Assembly: GCF_000423665.1 (NCBI RefSeq)
Contig: NZ_AUIK01000001.1
Span: forward strand, 1-64,000
DNA length: 64,000 nucleotides
From: Solirubrobacter soli DSM 22325
Lineage (GTDB): Bacteria > Actinomycetota > Thermoleophilia > Solirubrobacterales > Solirubrobacteraceae
Direction of reading: 5' to 3'
Part shown: piece by piece, positions 52,253 through 60,233 of the stretch
Layout: the number at the start of each line of letters is the position of its first letter
Numbering within the stretch: position 1 is the first letter of the stretch
Made by a program: the position numbers and the translations under genes
The notes under the pieces: model-generated
Told to the model about the DNA's origin: nothing
What the model saw: the letters and a program-made list of their open reading frames with translations, nothing else
The model's database searches: none

Positions 52253-53068
52253 ATGCATGACTCGGTCGACGCGCTCCTGGCCTCGTGGGACGAGACGCGC
52301 CCGGACGTCGACTTCTCGCCGGTGGCCGTCGTCTCGCGTCTCGGCCGGGTGCGGACCTACATCGAGCGCGAGCTGCACGGCGTGTTCGCGGCGCACGGAC
52401 TCAGCCCGGCGAGCTTCGGCGCGCTGGTGACGCTCGTTCGGCTCGGCGCGCCGGAGGGCGTGAGCCAGCGGCGGCTGATGGACGAGCTCGGGCTGACCTC
52501 GGGCACGATCAGCGTTCGCATCGACCGGCTCGTCGAGGCCGGGCTGGTCACGCGCCGGCCCGATCCGGAGTCCAAGCGCAACACGCTGATCGCCCTGACC
52601 GAGCGCGGCGAGGAGCTGGTCGAGCGCGCGATCCCCGCCCACCTGGAGAACGAGCGCCGCCTGCTGAGCGCGCTCTCGGCGGCCGAGCAGGAACAGCTCG
52701 CGGGGCTGCTGCGCAAGCTGCTGCTCGCCTTCGAGGGCTCGTCGGCGCCGCTCGGGCTAGGCGCGACCGTCGCGCCGGCGCACGTGACGCTGACGCTGCG
52801 CGCGTCCGTCGGGCTGCCGCCGGTGACCGGCCTGCTGGTGCGGGCGCTCGACGCGGACGGCGCGGCCGCGGCCGCCGGCCTGCGGACCGGTGACGTGCTC
52901 GTGCGCGTGGGCGAGACCGAACTGCGCTCCGCTGAAGCGCTCGAGGAATTCGCGGGAGGCACGATCGCGCTGCACGTCGTCCGCGGTGTCGAGGAGCTCG
53001 ACGTGACCGTCGAGCTCGGCGCCGCCGCCGGGCCGACGGGCGCCACCAGCGGCGAGCATCGGCTCTAG
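52253..53068 (+). CDS. MarR regulator fused to a PDZ domain
   Basis: A 271-residue protein. A MarR winged-helix domain (about 15-155) includes LMDELGLTSGTISVRIDRLVEAGLVTRRPDPESKR with the basic wing. A PDZ-like domain (about 170-268) follows, with GLPPVTGLLVRALDADGAAAAAGLRTGDVLVRVGE and IALHVVRGVEELDVTVEL, the canonical GLGF-region and later strands. PDZ domains bind C-terminal peptides, so the regulator might sense a protein or peptide. It is divergent from the DJ-1/oxidoreductase pair, its probable targets. Confidence 0.9.
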   Translation: MHDSVDALLASWDETRPDVDFSPVAVVSRLGRVRTYIERELHGVFAAHGLSPASFGALVTLVRLGAPEGVSQRRLMDELGLTSGTISVRIDRLVEAGLVTRRPDPESKRNTLIALTERGEELVERAIPAHLENERRLLSALSAAEQEQLAGLLRKLLLAFEGSSAPLGLGATVAPAHVTLTLRASVGLPPVTGLLVRALDADGAAAAAGLRTGDVLVRVGETELRSAEALEEFAGGTIALHVVRGVEELDVTVELGAAAGPTGATSGEHRL

Positions 53069-53087
53069 TGTCCTGAGTCGAAGTTCG

Positions 53088-53630
53088 CTAGTCGATCGCG
53101 TCGTCCCCGTAGAGCACGGTGTCGCCGTCGATGACGGTCGGGACGCCGCGCACGCCCGCCTCCCACGCGGCGCCGGTCGCGTCCTTGAGCCGCTGCTTGA
53201 TCGCGGGGTCGTCGAGCGCGGCGAGCAGCAGCGCCGGGTCCAGGTCGGCCTCCTCCGCGGCGCGGGCGAGCACGCGGGGATCCGAGATGTCCGCGCCGGT
53301 GGCGAACTCGCGGTGGTAGACGGCGCGGGCGAAGGGCGCCAGGGCGCCGCGTGCCTGCGCCCACGTCGCCGCCCGCATCGCCTTCAGGCCGTTGACGGGC
53401 CAGCCGTCGGGCCAGACGAGCGGCGGCAGCCCGTAGCGGCGCGCCCGCGCCTCGACCTCGACCACGTTCTCGGCCCGCGTGGGCGTCTGCGACCACGAGC
53501 CGCTGCCGCGCCACTCGAAGATCGCGCCGAGCAGGATCGGCTCGAGCGTGAACCGCTCAGCCGCCCGCGCCACCGTGAGGTAGGCGTAGGGCGAGCCGAG
53601 ATCGAAGTAGAGGGTCGGTGCTTGAGTCAC
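53088..53630 (-). CDS. 2-hydroxychromene-2-carboxylate isomerase/DsbA-like protein
   Basis: A 180-residue thioredoxin-fold protein of the HCCA isomerase/kappa-GST group. The N-terminus LYFDLGSPYAYLTVARA contains the Ser that replaces the DsbA catalytic Cys, and VRGVPTVIDGD holds the cis-Pro. In aromatic catabolism such enzymes isomerise with glutathione or another thiol. The GTG start at 53630 is only one base from the 3' end of a tRNA gene (53632), leaving no room for a ribosome site. Confidence 0.88.
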   Translation of the reverse strand: MTQAPTLYFDLGSPYAYLTVARAAERFTLEPILLGAIFEWRGSGSWSQTPTRAENVVEVEARARRYGLPPLVWPDGWPVNGLKAMRAATWAQARGALAPFARAVYHREFATGADISDPRVLARAAEEADLDPALLLAALDDPAIKQRLKDATGAAWEAGVRGVPTVIDGDTVLYGDDAID

Positions 53631-53631
53631 A

Positions 53632-53705
53632 TCGGGGCGCCCGGATTCGAACCGGGGACCTCACCGACCCGAACGGTGCGCGCTACCAGGCTGCGCCACG
53701 CCCCG
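53632..53705 (-). tRNA. tRNA-Pro (anticodon CGG)
   Basis: The 74-nt cloverleaf is complete: 7-bp acceptor stem CGGGGCG/CGCCCCG with discriminator A, 4-bp D stem (GCGC/GCGC), anticodon stem CACCG/CGGTG around the loop TTCGGGT giving anticodon CGG, a 5-nt variable loop and a T arm with TTCGAAT. The 3' CCA is not encoded. A minus-strand -10-like TACACT (53716-53721) lies 10 bases upstream. It reads the Pro codon CCG, which is common in this GC-rich DNA. Confidence 0.96.
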
Positions 53706-53727
53706 GGACCGGGAGAGTGTAGCCACG

Positions 53728-55347
53728 TCAGTGACCGTGACCGGAGCCGAGTGCTCCGGTGAGGCCTCCGACGGTGTCGTCGACCGCGTTCCCGACGTTG
53801 CCCACGGCCTGGTCGACCGTGTCCGTCACGCCGTCCACCGCGTCCGAGACGGGGCCGTCGCCGGTGACCGTCTTCACCGTGTCGTCGACCGCCTGGGTCA
53901 CCTGCTGCGTGGCGCCGGAGACGGCGTCGGTGGTCTTGTCGACGGCGTCCGCGACCGGCTTGGCGTCGGCCGGCGGGGGCGTCGGGACCGCGGCGGGAAG
54001 GTCCGTGGAGGGCAGCTTGGGCGTGGAGCCGCCGTCGGTGCTCTCGTGCGTTGCCTTGGGAGTCGAGCCGGCGGACGAGGAGGACGGCGGCACCGAGCCG
54101 CCACCGGCGGACGTGGCCCCGCCGGCGGCGGCCGGTGAGCTCGACCCCCCAGTCGTGTGCGACGTCGAGCGCGTCTTCGCGTGCTCGCGCTTGGTCGCGG
54201 AAGGCTTCGTGGTGTCGTTCGCGCTGGCGTCCTCGCGGGTCCGGGCGACCGGCGTCCTGGGGGCGGAATCCGGAGTGGTCGCGGTGACCGACGCGGCCTT
54301 GGCGGGCCGCACGAGCGCGGGCGTGTCCTTCGCCGGCGTCGCGGCGGTCGTGGCGTGGTGCACGCCGGCGGCGCCGCCGACGCTCGCGACGAGGATCGCG
54401 GCGCCCGCGGCCGCCTTCCCCCAGCCGCTGGAGAGCTGGTCCGACAGCGCGGGCAGGTGGGAGCTCCAGCGGCCGGGCTGCGAGGTCGCGACCGCGTCGT
54501 CGCCGCGCCGGAGCCTGGTGAGCCACGGGAACGCGAGGATCGCCGCGATCCGCTCGCGGACCGTCGGCCGCGTGAAGAGGCTGCGATCCAGGCCGGCGGC
54601 GAGCGCCTCGCGGCGGCAGGACTGGCAGTGCGAGAGGTGGCGGGCGAGGCGGCGGGTGTCGCGCGCTCCCAGCCGCGAGCTGACCGCCGTGCCGATGATC
54701 TGCGTGATCCGCAGGCAGCGCGCGCCCGAGACGATGTCGTCGTACTCCTCCGTCAGGCGGCGGCGGGCGCGGAACAGCGTCGACTCCACGGCGGGGCGGC
54801 TCATCCCCATGCGCTTGCCGATCTCCTGATAGGAGAGGCCCTCCAGCTCACGCAGCACGAGGATCTCGTGATGCGTCTCGCTGAGGCCGCCGAACGCGCC
54901 GCAGAGGTTGTCGAGATCCTGCTTGGCGGCGACCGCGGCGTCGGGCGAAGGCCCGGAGCCGATCAGCTTGGAATGGTCGGCGGGGGCGAGCCCGTCATCG
55001 GCGTCGTAGGAGACTTCCTCAGCGCGCTTGGAGCGCCGGAACGCGTCGATGCAGCCGTTCTTGGCGATCTGGTAGAGCCACGGTTTGAACGCAAGCGGCT
55101 GCTCGGTCTCGCGCATCCGGCGCAGGGCGGAGACGAACACCTCCTGCGTGACGTCCTCCGCCCGGCCGTGGTCCTTGACCATGCCGAGGACGTAGGCGTG
55201 GATGCGCCGCTGGTAGCGGTGGTAGAGGATCTCGAAGGCGCGGTCGTCCCCGCGCCGTACCGCCGCGACCAGGCGCTGATCGGAGTCTGCGGCTTCGTCG
55301 GCCTCGCGCGGCGGCGCGAGCGTCGCGTCGAGCAATCCCCTACTCAC
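53728..55347 (-). CDS. ECF sigma factor fused to zinc-finger, membrane segment and long tail
   Basis: A 539-residue protein. Sigma region 2 (about 25-105, with RAEDVTQEVFVSAL and WLYQIAKNGCIDAFRR), region 4 (about 155-205, with LSETHHEILVLRELEGLSYQEIGKRMGM), a zinc-finger-like HLSHCQSC (about 240), one hydrophobic segment (AAAGAAILVASVGGAAG, near 325) and a Ser/Thr/Pro-rich tail appear in order. The last 80 residues are short repeats of the type DAVDxTVD, probably amphipathic helix. The same plan is seen at 31319-32782. The start is GTG. Confidence 0.9.
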   Translation of the reverse strand: MSRGLLDATLAPPREADEAADSDQRLVAAVRRGDDRAFEILYHRYQRRIHAYVLGMVKDHGRAEDVTQEVFVSALRRMRETEQPLAFKPWLYQIAKNGCIDAFRRSKRAEEVSYDADDGLAPADHSKLIGSGPSPDAAVAAKQDLDNLCGAFGGLSETHHEILVLRELEGLSYQEIGKRMGMSRPAVESTLFRARRRLTEEYDDIVSGARCLRITQIIGTAVSSRLGARDTRRLARHLSHCQSCRREALAAGLDRSLFTRPTVRERIAAILAFPWLTRLRRGDDAVATSQPGRWSSHLPALSDQLSSGWGKAAAGAAILVASVGGAAGVHHATTAATPAKDTPALVRPAKAASVTATTPDSAPRTPVARTREDASANDTTKPSATKREHAKTRSTSHTTGGSSSPAAAGGATSAGGGSVPPSSSSAGSTPKATHESTDGGSTPKLPSTDLPAAVPTPPPADAKPVADAVDKTTDAVSGATQQVTQAVDDTVKTVTGDGPVSDAVDGVTDTVDQAVGNVGNAVDDTVGGLTGALGSGHGH

Positions 55348-55462
55348 GATGTGAAGGTCCCTTGTATCTCTGAGGCTCTTACAGTCGCTCCCCGGGCCCC
55401 TGAACCCCGGCTCGCAATCAACGTCGTGTCAAATCACCCAAACTGTCTGACCTCAAACGCAT

Positions 55463-56221
55463 ATGGCACAGATCGACGACATCATTCGGACCCTCGACGA
55501 GCTGCTGCGTCCCTCCGACTTTCAAGATCTCGGCCCGAATGGGCTGCAGGTCCCGGGCGCGAGCGAGGTGACGCACGTGCTCACGGGCGTGTCCGCGACG
55601 CTCGAGTTGCACGAGCGGGCGGTCGAGCTCGGAGCGCAGCTCGTGCTCGTCCACCACGGGCTCTTCTGGAGCTTTCACCCGACCGGGCTGACGCCCCTGC
55701 TCGCCGCGCGCCTGCGGCCGCTGTTCAAGCACGACATCAACCTCGCCGGCTACCACCTGCCGCTCGACGCGCATCCCGAGCTCGGCAACAACGCGATCCT
55801 CGCGCGCGAGCTCGGGTGCGTGGACATCGAGCCCTTCGGGTCCTACAAGGGCACCTTCATCGGGCGTCGTGGGAGGTTTTCCGCGCCTTTGACAACTTCT
55901 GAGCTGAAGGAGCGCGTGCACGCCGTCACCGGCCGCGAGCCGCTCCTTCTCGGTGCGGGACCGGAGCGGATCGGCTCGATCGGGGTCGTCTCGGGTTCGG
56001 CCGCGGACACGCTCAACGAGGCCGTCGCGGCGGGCCTGGATGCCTTCCTGACCGGCGAACCGCGAGAGCACATCACGGCCGAGGCGGCGGAACACCGCGT
56101 CCACTTCGTGGCCGCCGGACATCACGCGACGGAGACCTTCGGGGTCCGGGCCCTAGGTGAGCTGCTGGTGGACCGGTTTGGGGTCGAACACACCTTCTTC
56201 GATCAACAAAACCCGGTCTGA
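55463..56221 (+). CDS. Nif3-like dinuclear metal protein (YbgI family)
   Basis: A 252-residue Nif3/GTP cyclohydrolase I type 2-like protein. Metal ligands are in VHHGLFWS, GYHLPLDAHPELGNN and GHHATETFGV. YbgI-family proteins are widespread hexameric metallohydrolases of uncertain function. The 115-bp divergent gap to the ECF gene holds no other gene. The length is that of the short bacterial form without an inserted domain. Confidence 0.93.
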   Translation: MAQIDDIIRTLDELLRPSDFQDLGPNGLQVPGASEVTHVLTGVSATLELHERAVELGAQLVLVHHGLFWSFHPTGLTPLLAARLRPLFKHDINLAGYHLPLDAHPELGNNAILARELGCVDIEPFGSYKGTFIGRRGRFSAPLTTSELKERVHAVTGREPLLLGAGPERIGSIGVVSGSAADTLNEAVAAGLDAFLTGEPREHITAEAAEHRVHFVAAGHHATETFGVRALGELLVDRFGVEHTFFDQQNPV

Positions 56222-56254
56222 TCGAATGTTTAGTACAGGTTGATCAGGTTGGCA

Positions 56255-56283
56255 TTGTGGACATCCGGTGAAGTCGCTACCGT
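56255..56283 (+). promoter_or_regulatory. Sigma-A-type promoter for the small IF2-N-like gene
   Basis: TTGTGG (56255-56260) and TACCGT (56278-56283) are separated by exactly 17 bp. Transcription would start near 56290, giving a leader of about 35 bases with a strong AGGAGG ribosome site at 56309-56314. Confidence 0.6.
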
Positions 56284-56324
56284 GCCCTGACACGTGGCAA
56301 ACCTCACCAGGAGGATTCGTACTG

Positions 56325-56495
56325 ATGGCAATCCATCTCACGCCCACGGAGCTCGCTCGCGAAGCCGGAATGGAACGGCGCGAGGTCATCGAGAAGTGCA
56401 TGGAGCTGGGCGTGCCGATCTTCCAGGGACGAATCGACAAAACGCTCTTCATGGCCAATGTCGAGGAGCAGTCCGTCTCCGTAGCGGCGGCGTGA
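56325..56495 (+). CDS. 56-residue protein resembling the IF2 N-terminal subdomain
   Basis: This small protein is essentially one helix-rich domain, with LTPTELAREAGMERREVIEKCMELGVPIFQGRIDKTLF. The pattern of a short helix followed by xxEVIEKxxELGV resembles the N-terminal subdomain of bacterial IF-2. It could also be a small helix-turn-helix regulator. AGGAGG lies 10 bases before the ATG, and a good promoter precedes it, so high expression is plausible. It stands alone between Nif3-like and fatty-acid ligase genes. Confidence 0.7.
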   Translation: MAIHLTPTELAREAGMERREVIEKCMELGVPIFQGRIDKTLFMANVEEQSVSVAAA

Positions 56496-56531
56496 TCTGC
56501 GGCGCCTAGCGCGCCTCCCCGGGTAGGATCG

Positions 56532-56553
56532 CCTCCTCGGCTTTTCGAGGAGG
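56532..56553 (+). promoter_or_regulatory. Hairpin hiding the ribosome-binding site of the ligase gene
   Basis: CCTCCTCG and CGAGGAGG form a perfect 8-bp stem around GCTTTT. The right arm contains the Shine-Dalgarno GAGGAG for the ATG at 56562, so folding would block initiation. A -10-like TAGGAT at 56524-56529 would start transcription inside the left arm, so an upstream promoter is needed for the whole hairpin. Confidence 0.5.
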
Positions 56554-56561
56554 AGCAAGGA

Positions 56562-58355
56562 ATGCAGGAGACGACGGCAGGGCCGACCCACGGGGGAACG
56601 GGGTCGGTCACGATCGCGGACATCGTGGGCCTGGCCGCCGAACGCTATGGGGAGCGTCCGGCGGCCCGGTTCAAGCGCGACGATGAGTGGCGCGAGGTGT
56701 CGTACGCCGAACTCGGCGAGATCGTCTCCGAGATCGCCCGCGGGTTCGTGGACCTCGGACTCGCGCAGGGCGATCGCGTCGCGCTGCTGTGCACGACGCG
56801 CGTCGAGTGGACGTACGCAGACTTCGGGATCACGTCCGCCGGTGGCGTCGTCGTCCCCGTCTATCCCACGAACTCGCCCGACGAGTGCGCGTGGGTGATC
56901 GGCAACTCCGAGTCGCGCTTCGTCGTCTGCGAGGACGCCGCGCAGGTCGCGAAGATCGTCGCGGTGCGCGACGGGCTGCCGCTGCTGGAGGGCATCGTCT
57001 GCATCGAGCCAGGGGTCGACGGGACGATCTCGCTCGACGAGCTCCGGGAGCGTGGACGCCCTCGTGACCGCGCGGAGATCGCCGCGCGGGTGGCGGCGAC
57101 GAAGCCCGAGGACCCGTACACGATCATCTACACGTCGGGGACGACGGGGCCGCCCAAGGGCTGCGTGCTCAGCCACGGCAACTACCGCAACGTCACCCGC
57201 ATGTGCGAGGAGATCGGGGTCATCGAGGCGGGCGAGCTCGTCTACCTCTATCTCCCGCTCGCCCACTCCTACGCGCTGCTGATCCAGCTGCTGGCGGTCG
57301 ACCTGGGCGCGCCGATCGCCTATTGGAGCGGCGATCCGCAGCAGATCGTGCCGGACCTGATGGCCGTCAAGCCGGTCTACCTGCCGTCGGTGCCGCGGAT
57401 CTTCGAGAAGATCTACACGCTCGTCACGTCCAACAACGATCCGCAGACGATCGCGGGCGCGACCCGGCTCGGGCTCACCGTGCGCCGCATGCTGGAGGCC
57501 GGCCAGGAGGTGCCGCCGGACCTGAAGGCCGCGTTCGACAAGGCCGACGCCGAACTGTTCGTCAACGTCCGCGGGATCTTCGGCGGGCGCATGAAGCAGG
57601 CGACCTCGGGCGCCGCGCCGATCTCGATGGAGATCCTCGAGTTCTTCTACGCGTGCGGCGCGCCCGTGCTCGAGGGCTACGGGATGACCGAGACGTCGAC
57701 GGTGAGCACCACGTCCACGGTCGCCGACCACCGGCTCGGGACGGTCGGCCGCGCCTTGCCCGGCTGCGAGATCAAGATCGCCGACGACGGCGAGATCCTC
57801 GTCCGCGGGCCGCACATCTTCGGCGGCTACTACTCGCCCGGCGACGACACGTCCGCGTTCGGCGGCGTGAGCGACGACGGCTGGCTGCACACCGGCGACC
57901 TCGGCGCGCTCGACGAGGACGGCTACCTGTCGATCACCGGCCGCAAGAAGGACATCATGATCACCGCGGGCGGCAAGAACCTCACGCCCGCCAACCTCGA
58001 GAACGACCTCAAGCGCTCACGCTGGATCTCCCAGGCCGTGATGCACGCCGACCGCCGGCCGTACCCGGTCGTGCTGATCACGCTCGACCCCGAGGAGATC
58101 GTCCACTTCGCCCGCGAGCACGGGCTCAGCGAGGACGTCGCCTCGCTGTCGACCGACCCCAAGGTCATCGAGCTGATCCAGGGCGAGCTGGACCAGGTGA
58201 ACGAGCGGTACGCCCGCGTCGAGCAGATCAAGCGCTTCTTCATCCTCGACCACGACCTGTCCCAGGAGACCGGCGAGCTGACCCCGACGCTGAAGGTCAA
58301 GCGCAACGTGGTCAACGAGCTCTACGCGGAGCACTTCGAACGGCTCTACTCCTGA
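56562..58355 (+). CDS. Long-chain acyl-CoA synthetase, FadD15-like
   Basis: A 597-residue AMP-forming ligase. The P-loop is TIIYTSGTTGPPKGCVLSH, the adenine/gate segment is LEGYGMTETSTVST, and GWLHTGDLGALDEDGYLSITGRKKD leads to the C-terminal lid with the Lys in TPTLKVKRN. It matches the long-chain (FadD15/ACSL) group. It activates fatty acids for beta-oxidation or lipid synthesis. The membrane-protein gene that follows starts 20 bp on. Confidence 0.93.
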   Translation: MQETTAGPTHGGTGSVTIADIVGLAAERYGERPAARFKRDDEWREVSYAELGEIVSEIARGFVDLGLAQGDRVALLCTTRVEWTYADFGITSAGGVVVPVYPTNSPDECAWVIGNSESRFVVCEDAAQVAKIVAVRDGLPLLEGIVCIEPGVDGTISLDELRERGRPRDRAEIAARVAATKPEDPYTIIYTSGTTGPPKGCVLSHGNYRNVTRMCEEIGVIEAGELVYLYLPLAHSYALLIQLLAVDLGAPIAYWSGDPQQIVPDLMAVKPVYLPSVPRIFEKIYTLVTSNNDPQTIAGATRLGLTVRRMLEAGQEVPPDLKAAFDKADAELFVNVRGIFGGRMKQATSGAAPISMEILEFFYACGAPVLEGYGMTETSTVSTTSTVADHRLGTVGRALPGCEIKIADDGEILVRGPHIFGGYYSPGDDTSAFGGVSDDGWLHTGDLGALDEDGYLSITGRKKDIMITAGGKNLTPANLENDLKRSRWISQAVMHADRRPYPVVLITLDPEEIVHFAREHGLSEDVASLSTDPKVIELIQGELDQVNERYARVEQIKRFFILDHDLSQETGELTPTLKVKRNVVNELYAEHFERLYS

Positions 58356-58375
58356 GAGGCGCGTTCGACCGGCCT

Positions 58376-58957
58376 GTGGAGCGCGCGGCCCGCCTGCTGG
58401 CGGGCCTCGTGCTCTTTGGCCTCGCGTTGGCGGTCCTCGTCCAGGCCGACCTCGGCCTCGACCCCTGGACGGTCTTCCACCAGGGCATCTCCAAGCACGT
58501 CGACCTCTCGCTGGGCACGATCACGGTGATCAGCTCGCTGACCGTGCTCGCGCTCTGGATCCCGCTGGGCGAGCGCCCCGGGCTCGGCACGATCGCCAAC
58601 GCCCTGATCGTCGGCCCGGTCCTGGACCTCGGCGTCGCCACGATCCCCGCGCCGCACGCCCTCGCGCTCCGCTACGCCTACGTGCTGGGAGGGATCCTCG
58701 CCATCGCCGTCGCCACGGGCCTCTACGTCGACGCCGGCTGGGGCCCGGGCCCTCGCGACGGCCTGATGACCGGCATGGCCAAGCGCGGTGTCCCCGTCGC
58801 CCTCGCCCGCGCCGCGATCGAGCTGACGGTCCTGATCGCAGGCTTCCTCCTCGGCGGCACCGTCGGCGTCGCCACCGTCCTGTTCGCCCTCCTCATCGGC
58901 CCGCTCGTCAAGCCCGCACTGAGCCGGTTCGCGATCCGCTCTCAGGCGTCGCTCTGA
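58376..58957 (+). CDS. YczE/YyaS-like membrane protein
   Basis: A 193-residue integral membrane protein with five or six helices. The N-terminal GLALAVLVQADLGLDPWTVFHQGIS and the later YVDAGWGPGPRDGLMTGM match the YczE/YitT group, whose function is not established. GTG 58376 is the most likely start, since the preceding codons contain no other good one. It overlaps the patatin gene by 16 bp on the opposite strand. Confidence 0.82.
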   Translation: MERAARLLAGLVLFGLALAVLVQADLGLDPWTVFHQGISKHVDLSLGTITVISSLTVLALWIPLGERPGLGTIANALIVGPVLDLGVATIPAPHALALRYAYVLGGILAIAVATGLYVDAGWGPGPRDGLMTGMAKRGVPVALARAAIELTVLIAGFLLGGTVGVATVLFALLIGPLVKPALSRFAIRSQASL

Positions 58958-60174
58958 CGCAGCAGGGCACCGGTGGTCTGCTCGAGGATGCGCCGCCAGG
59001 CGCGGGTCTTCTCGCGCTCGGCCGAGAAGTGGCGGACGACCTTCCGGACGCGCGTCGCGGAGATCTCGATGCCGTGGCGGCGGCAGACCTCGCGGATCTC
59101 GTCGTAGTCCTTGGCGAGCTTGAGCGTGACCGACTCGAAGCCATGGCGGGCGACGTCGACCCGGGAGGCGAAGTTGAGGATGTTCGTCTGGAACATCAGC
59201 TCGTCGTCGGGGTCCGGCTCGATCAGGACGATGTCGACGCCCGGGTAGCGCTCCTTCCAGTGGCCGGCCATCTCGTGCAGGCGCTGGTAGGCGAGCAGCT
59301 TGAACGTCTGGTAGCCGATCTTCGGGAAGCCCATGTCGGACACCCGGCGCACGCGGGTGCCGAAGAGGGTCGGGATCGTCTTGGAGAAGTCGTTGACGTA
59401 GGGGACGAGCGGGTTGACGACGACGATGAACTTGGCGCCCGCCTCGACGGCGATGTCGAGGTTGGTGGTGGAGACGATGCCGCCGTCGACGAGCTCACGC
59501 TCGCGCACCCGGTAGGGCGCGTAGATCATCGGCAGCGCGGTGGAGGCCCGGACGGCGCTGGAGATCGGGATGTCGTCCCAGCCCTCGGCGCCGAGCACGA
59601 TCCGCTCGCACGTGTCGAGGTCGGTGGCGGCGAGGTAGAGCTCCTTCTTGAGCAGCCGGAAGTCGTCGGTCCGGCCTTCCTCGGAGAGCGCCTTGCGCAG
59701 GTAGTCCTCGACGCCCTGACCGGTGTAGATGCCGGACGGCAGGGCGTCGCCGAGCGCCAGCACGAGATCGACCGCGCTCAACGAACCCAGCGACGACGCG
59801 ACGTTGCGCGCGACGCTGATCGCGTGCAGCGGCAGCTTGAGCGCCTTGGTGGCGAACTCGGCCTTGTTGAGCTTGAGCAGCATCTCGCGCCCGAGCGGCG
59901 GGAGCACCGACGGCAGCTGGTCGTTGACCGTGCGCATCATCTGCTCGGGCGTGACGCCGTTGGCCACGAGTGAGGCGATCAGCGATCCGGCGCTGGTCCC
60001 CACGTAGACGTCGAACTGGTTGACCGAACGGTTGGACGACAGCAGGTCGAGCGCCCGCAGCGCGCCGATCTGGTAGACGCCGCCGGTGAAGCCGCCCCCG
60101 CCCAGCACCAGCGCGGTGCGCGACGAACGTCGCCTGCGACGCGCCGGAGCGTTCATCTCGACCACGGACCCCAT
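58942..60174 (-). CDS. Patatin-like phospholipase
   Basis: A 410-residue patatin-family lipid hydrolase. The oxyanion loop is GGGGFTGGVYQ, the nucleophile Ser is in GTSAG, and the catalytic Asp is in VDGGIVS. It lacks a signal peptide, so it acts inside the cell or at the membrane. Substrates may be phospholipids or triacylglycerols. The N-terminal tail is basic (ARRRRRSSR). It is divergent from the PBP4-type gene 59 bp away. Confidence 0.93.
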   Translation of the reverse strand: MGSVVEMNAPARRRRRSSRTALVLGGGGFTGGVYQIGALRALDLLSSNRSVNQFDVYVGTSAGSLIASLVANGVTPEQMMRTVNDQLPSVLPPLGREMLLKLNKAEFATKALKLPLHAISVARNVASSLGSLSAVDLVLALGDALPSGIYTGQGVEDYLRKALSEEGRTDDFRLLKKELYLAATDLDTCERIVLGAEGWDDIPISSAVRASTALPMIYAPYRVRERELVDGGIVSTTNLDIAVEAGAKFIVVVNPLVPYVNDFSKTIPTLFGTRVRRVSDMGFPKIGYQTFKLLAYQRLHEMAGHWKERYPGVDIVLIEPDPDDELMFQTNILNFASRVDVARHGFESVTLKLAKDYDEIREVCRRHGIEISATRVRKVVRHFSAEREKTRAWRRILEQTTGALLRQSDA

Positions 60175-60233
60175 CCCGCCACCAGTGTAAGAGGCGCGAC
60201 TTCCGTCCCGCCGCCGGGTTTCGTACGCTCGAC

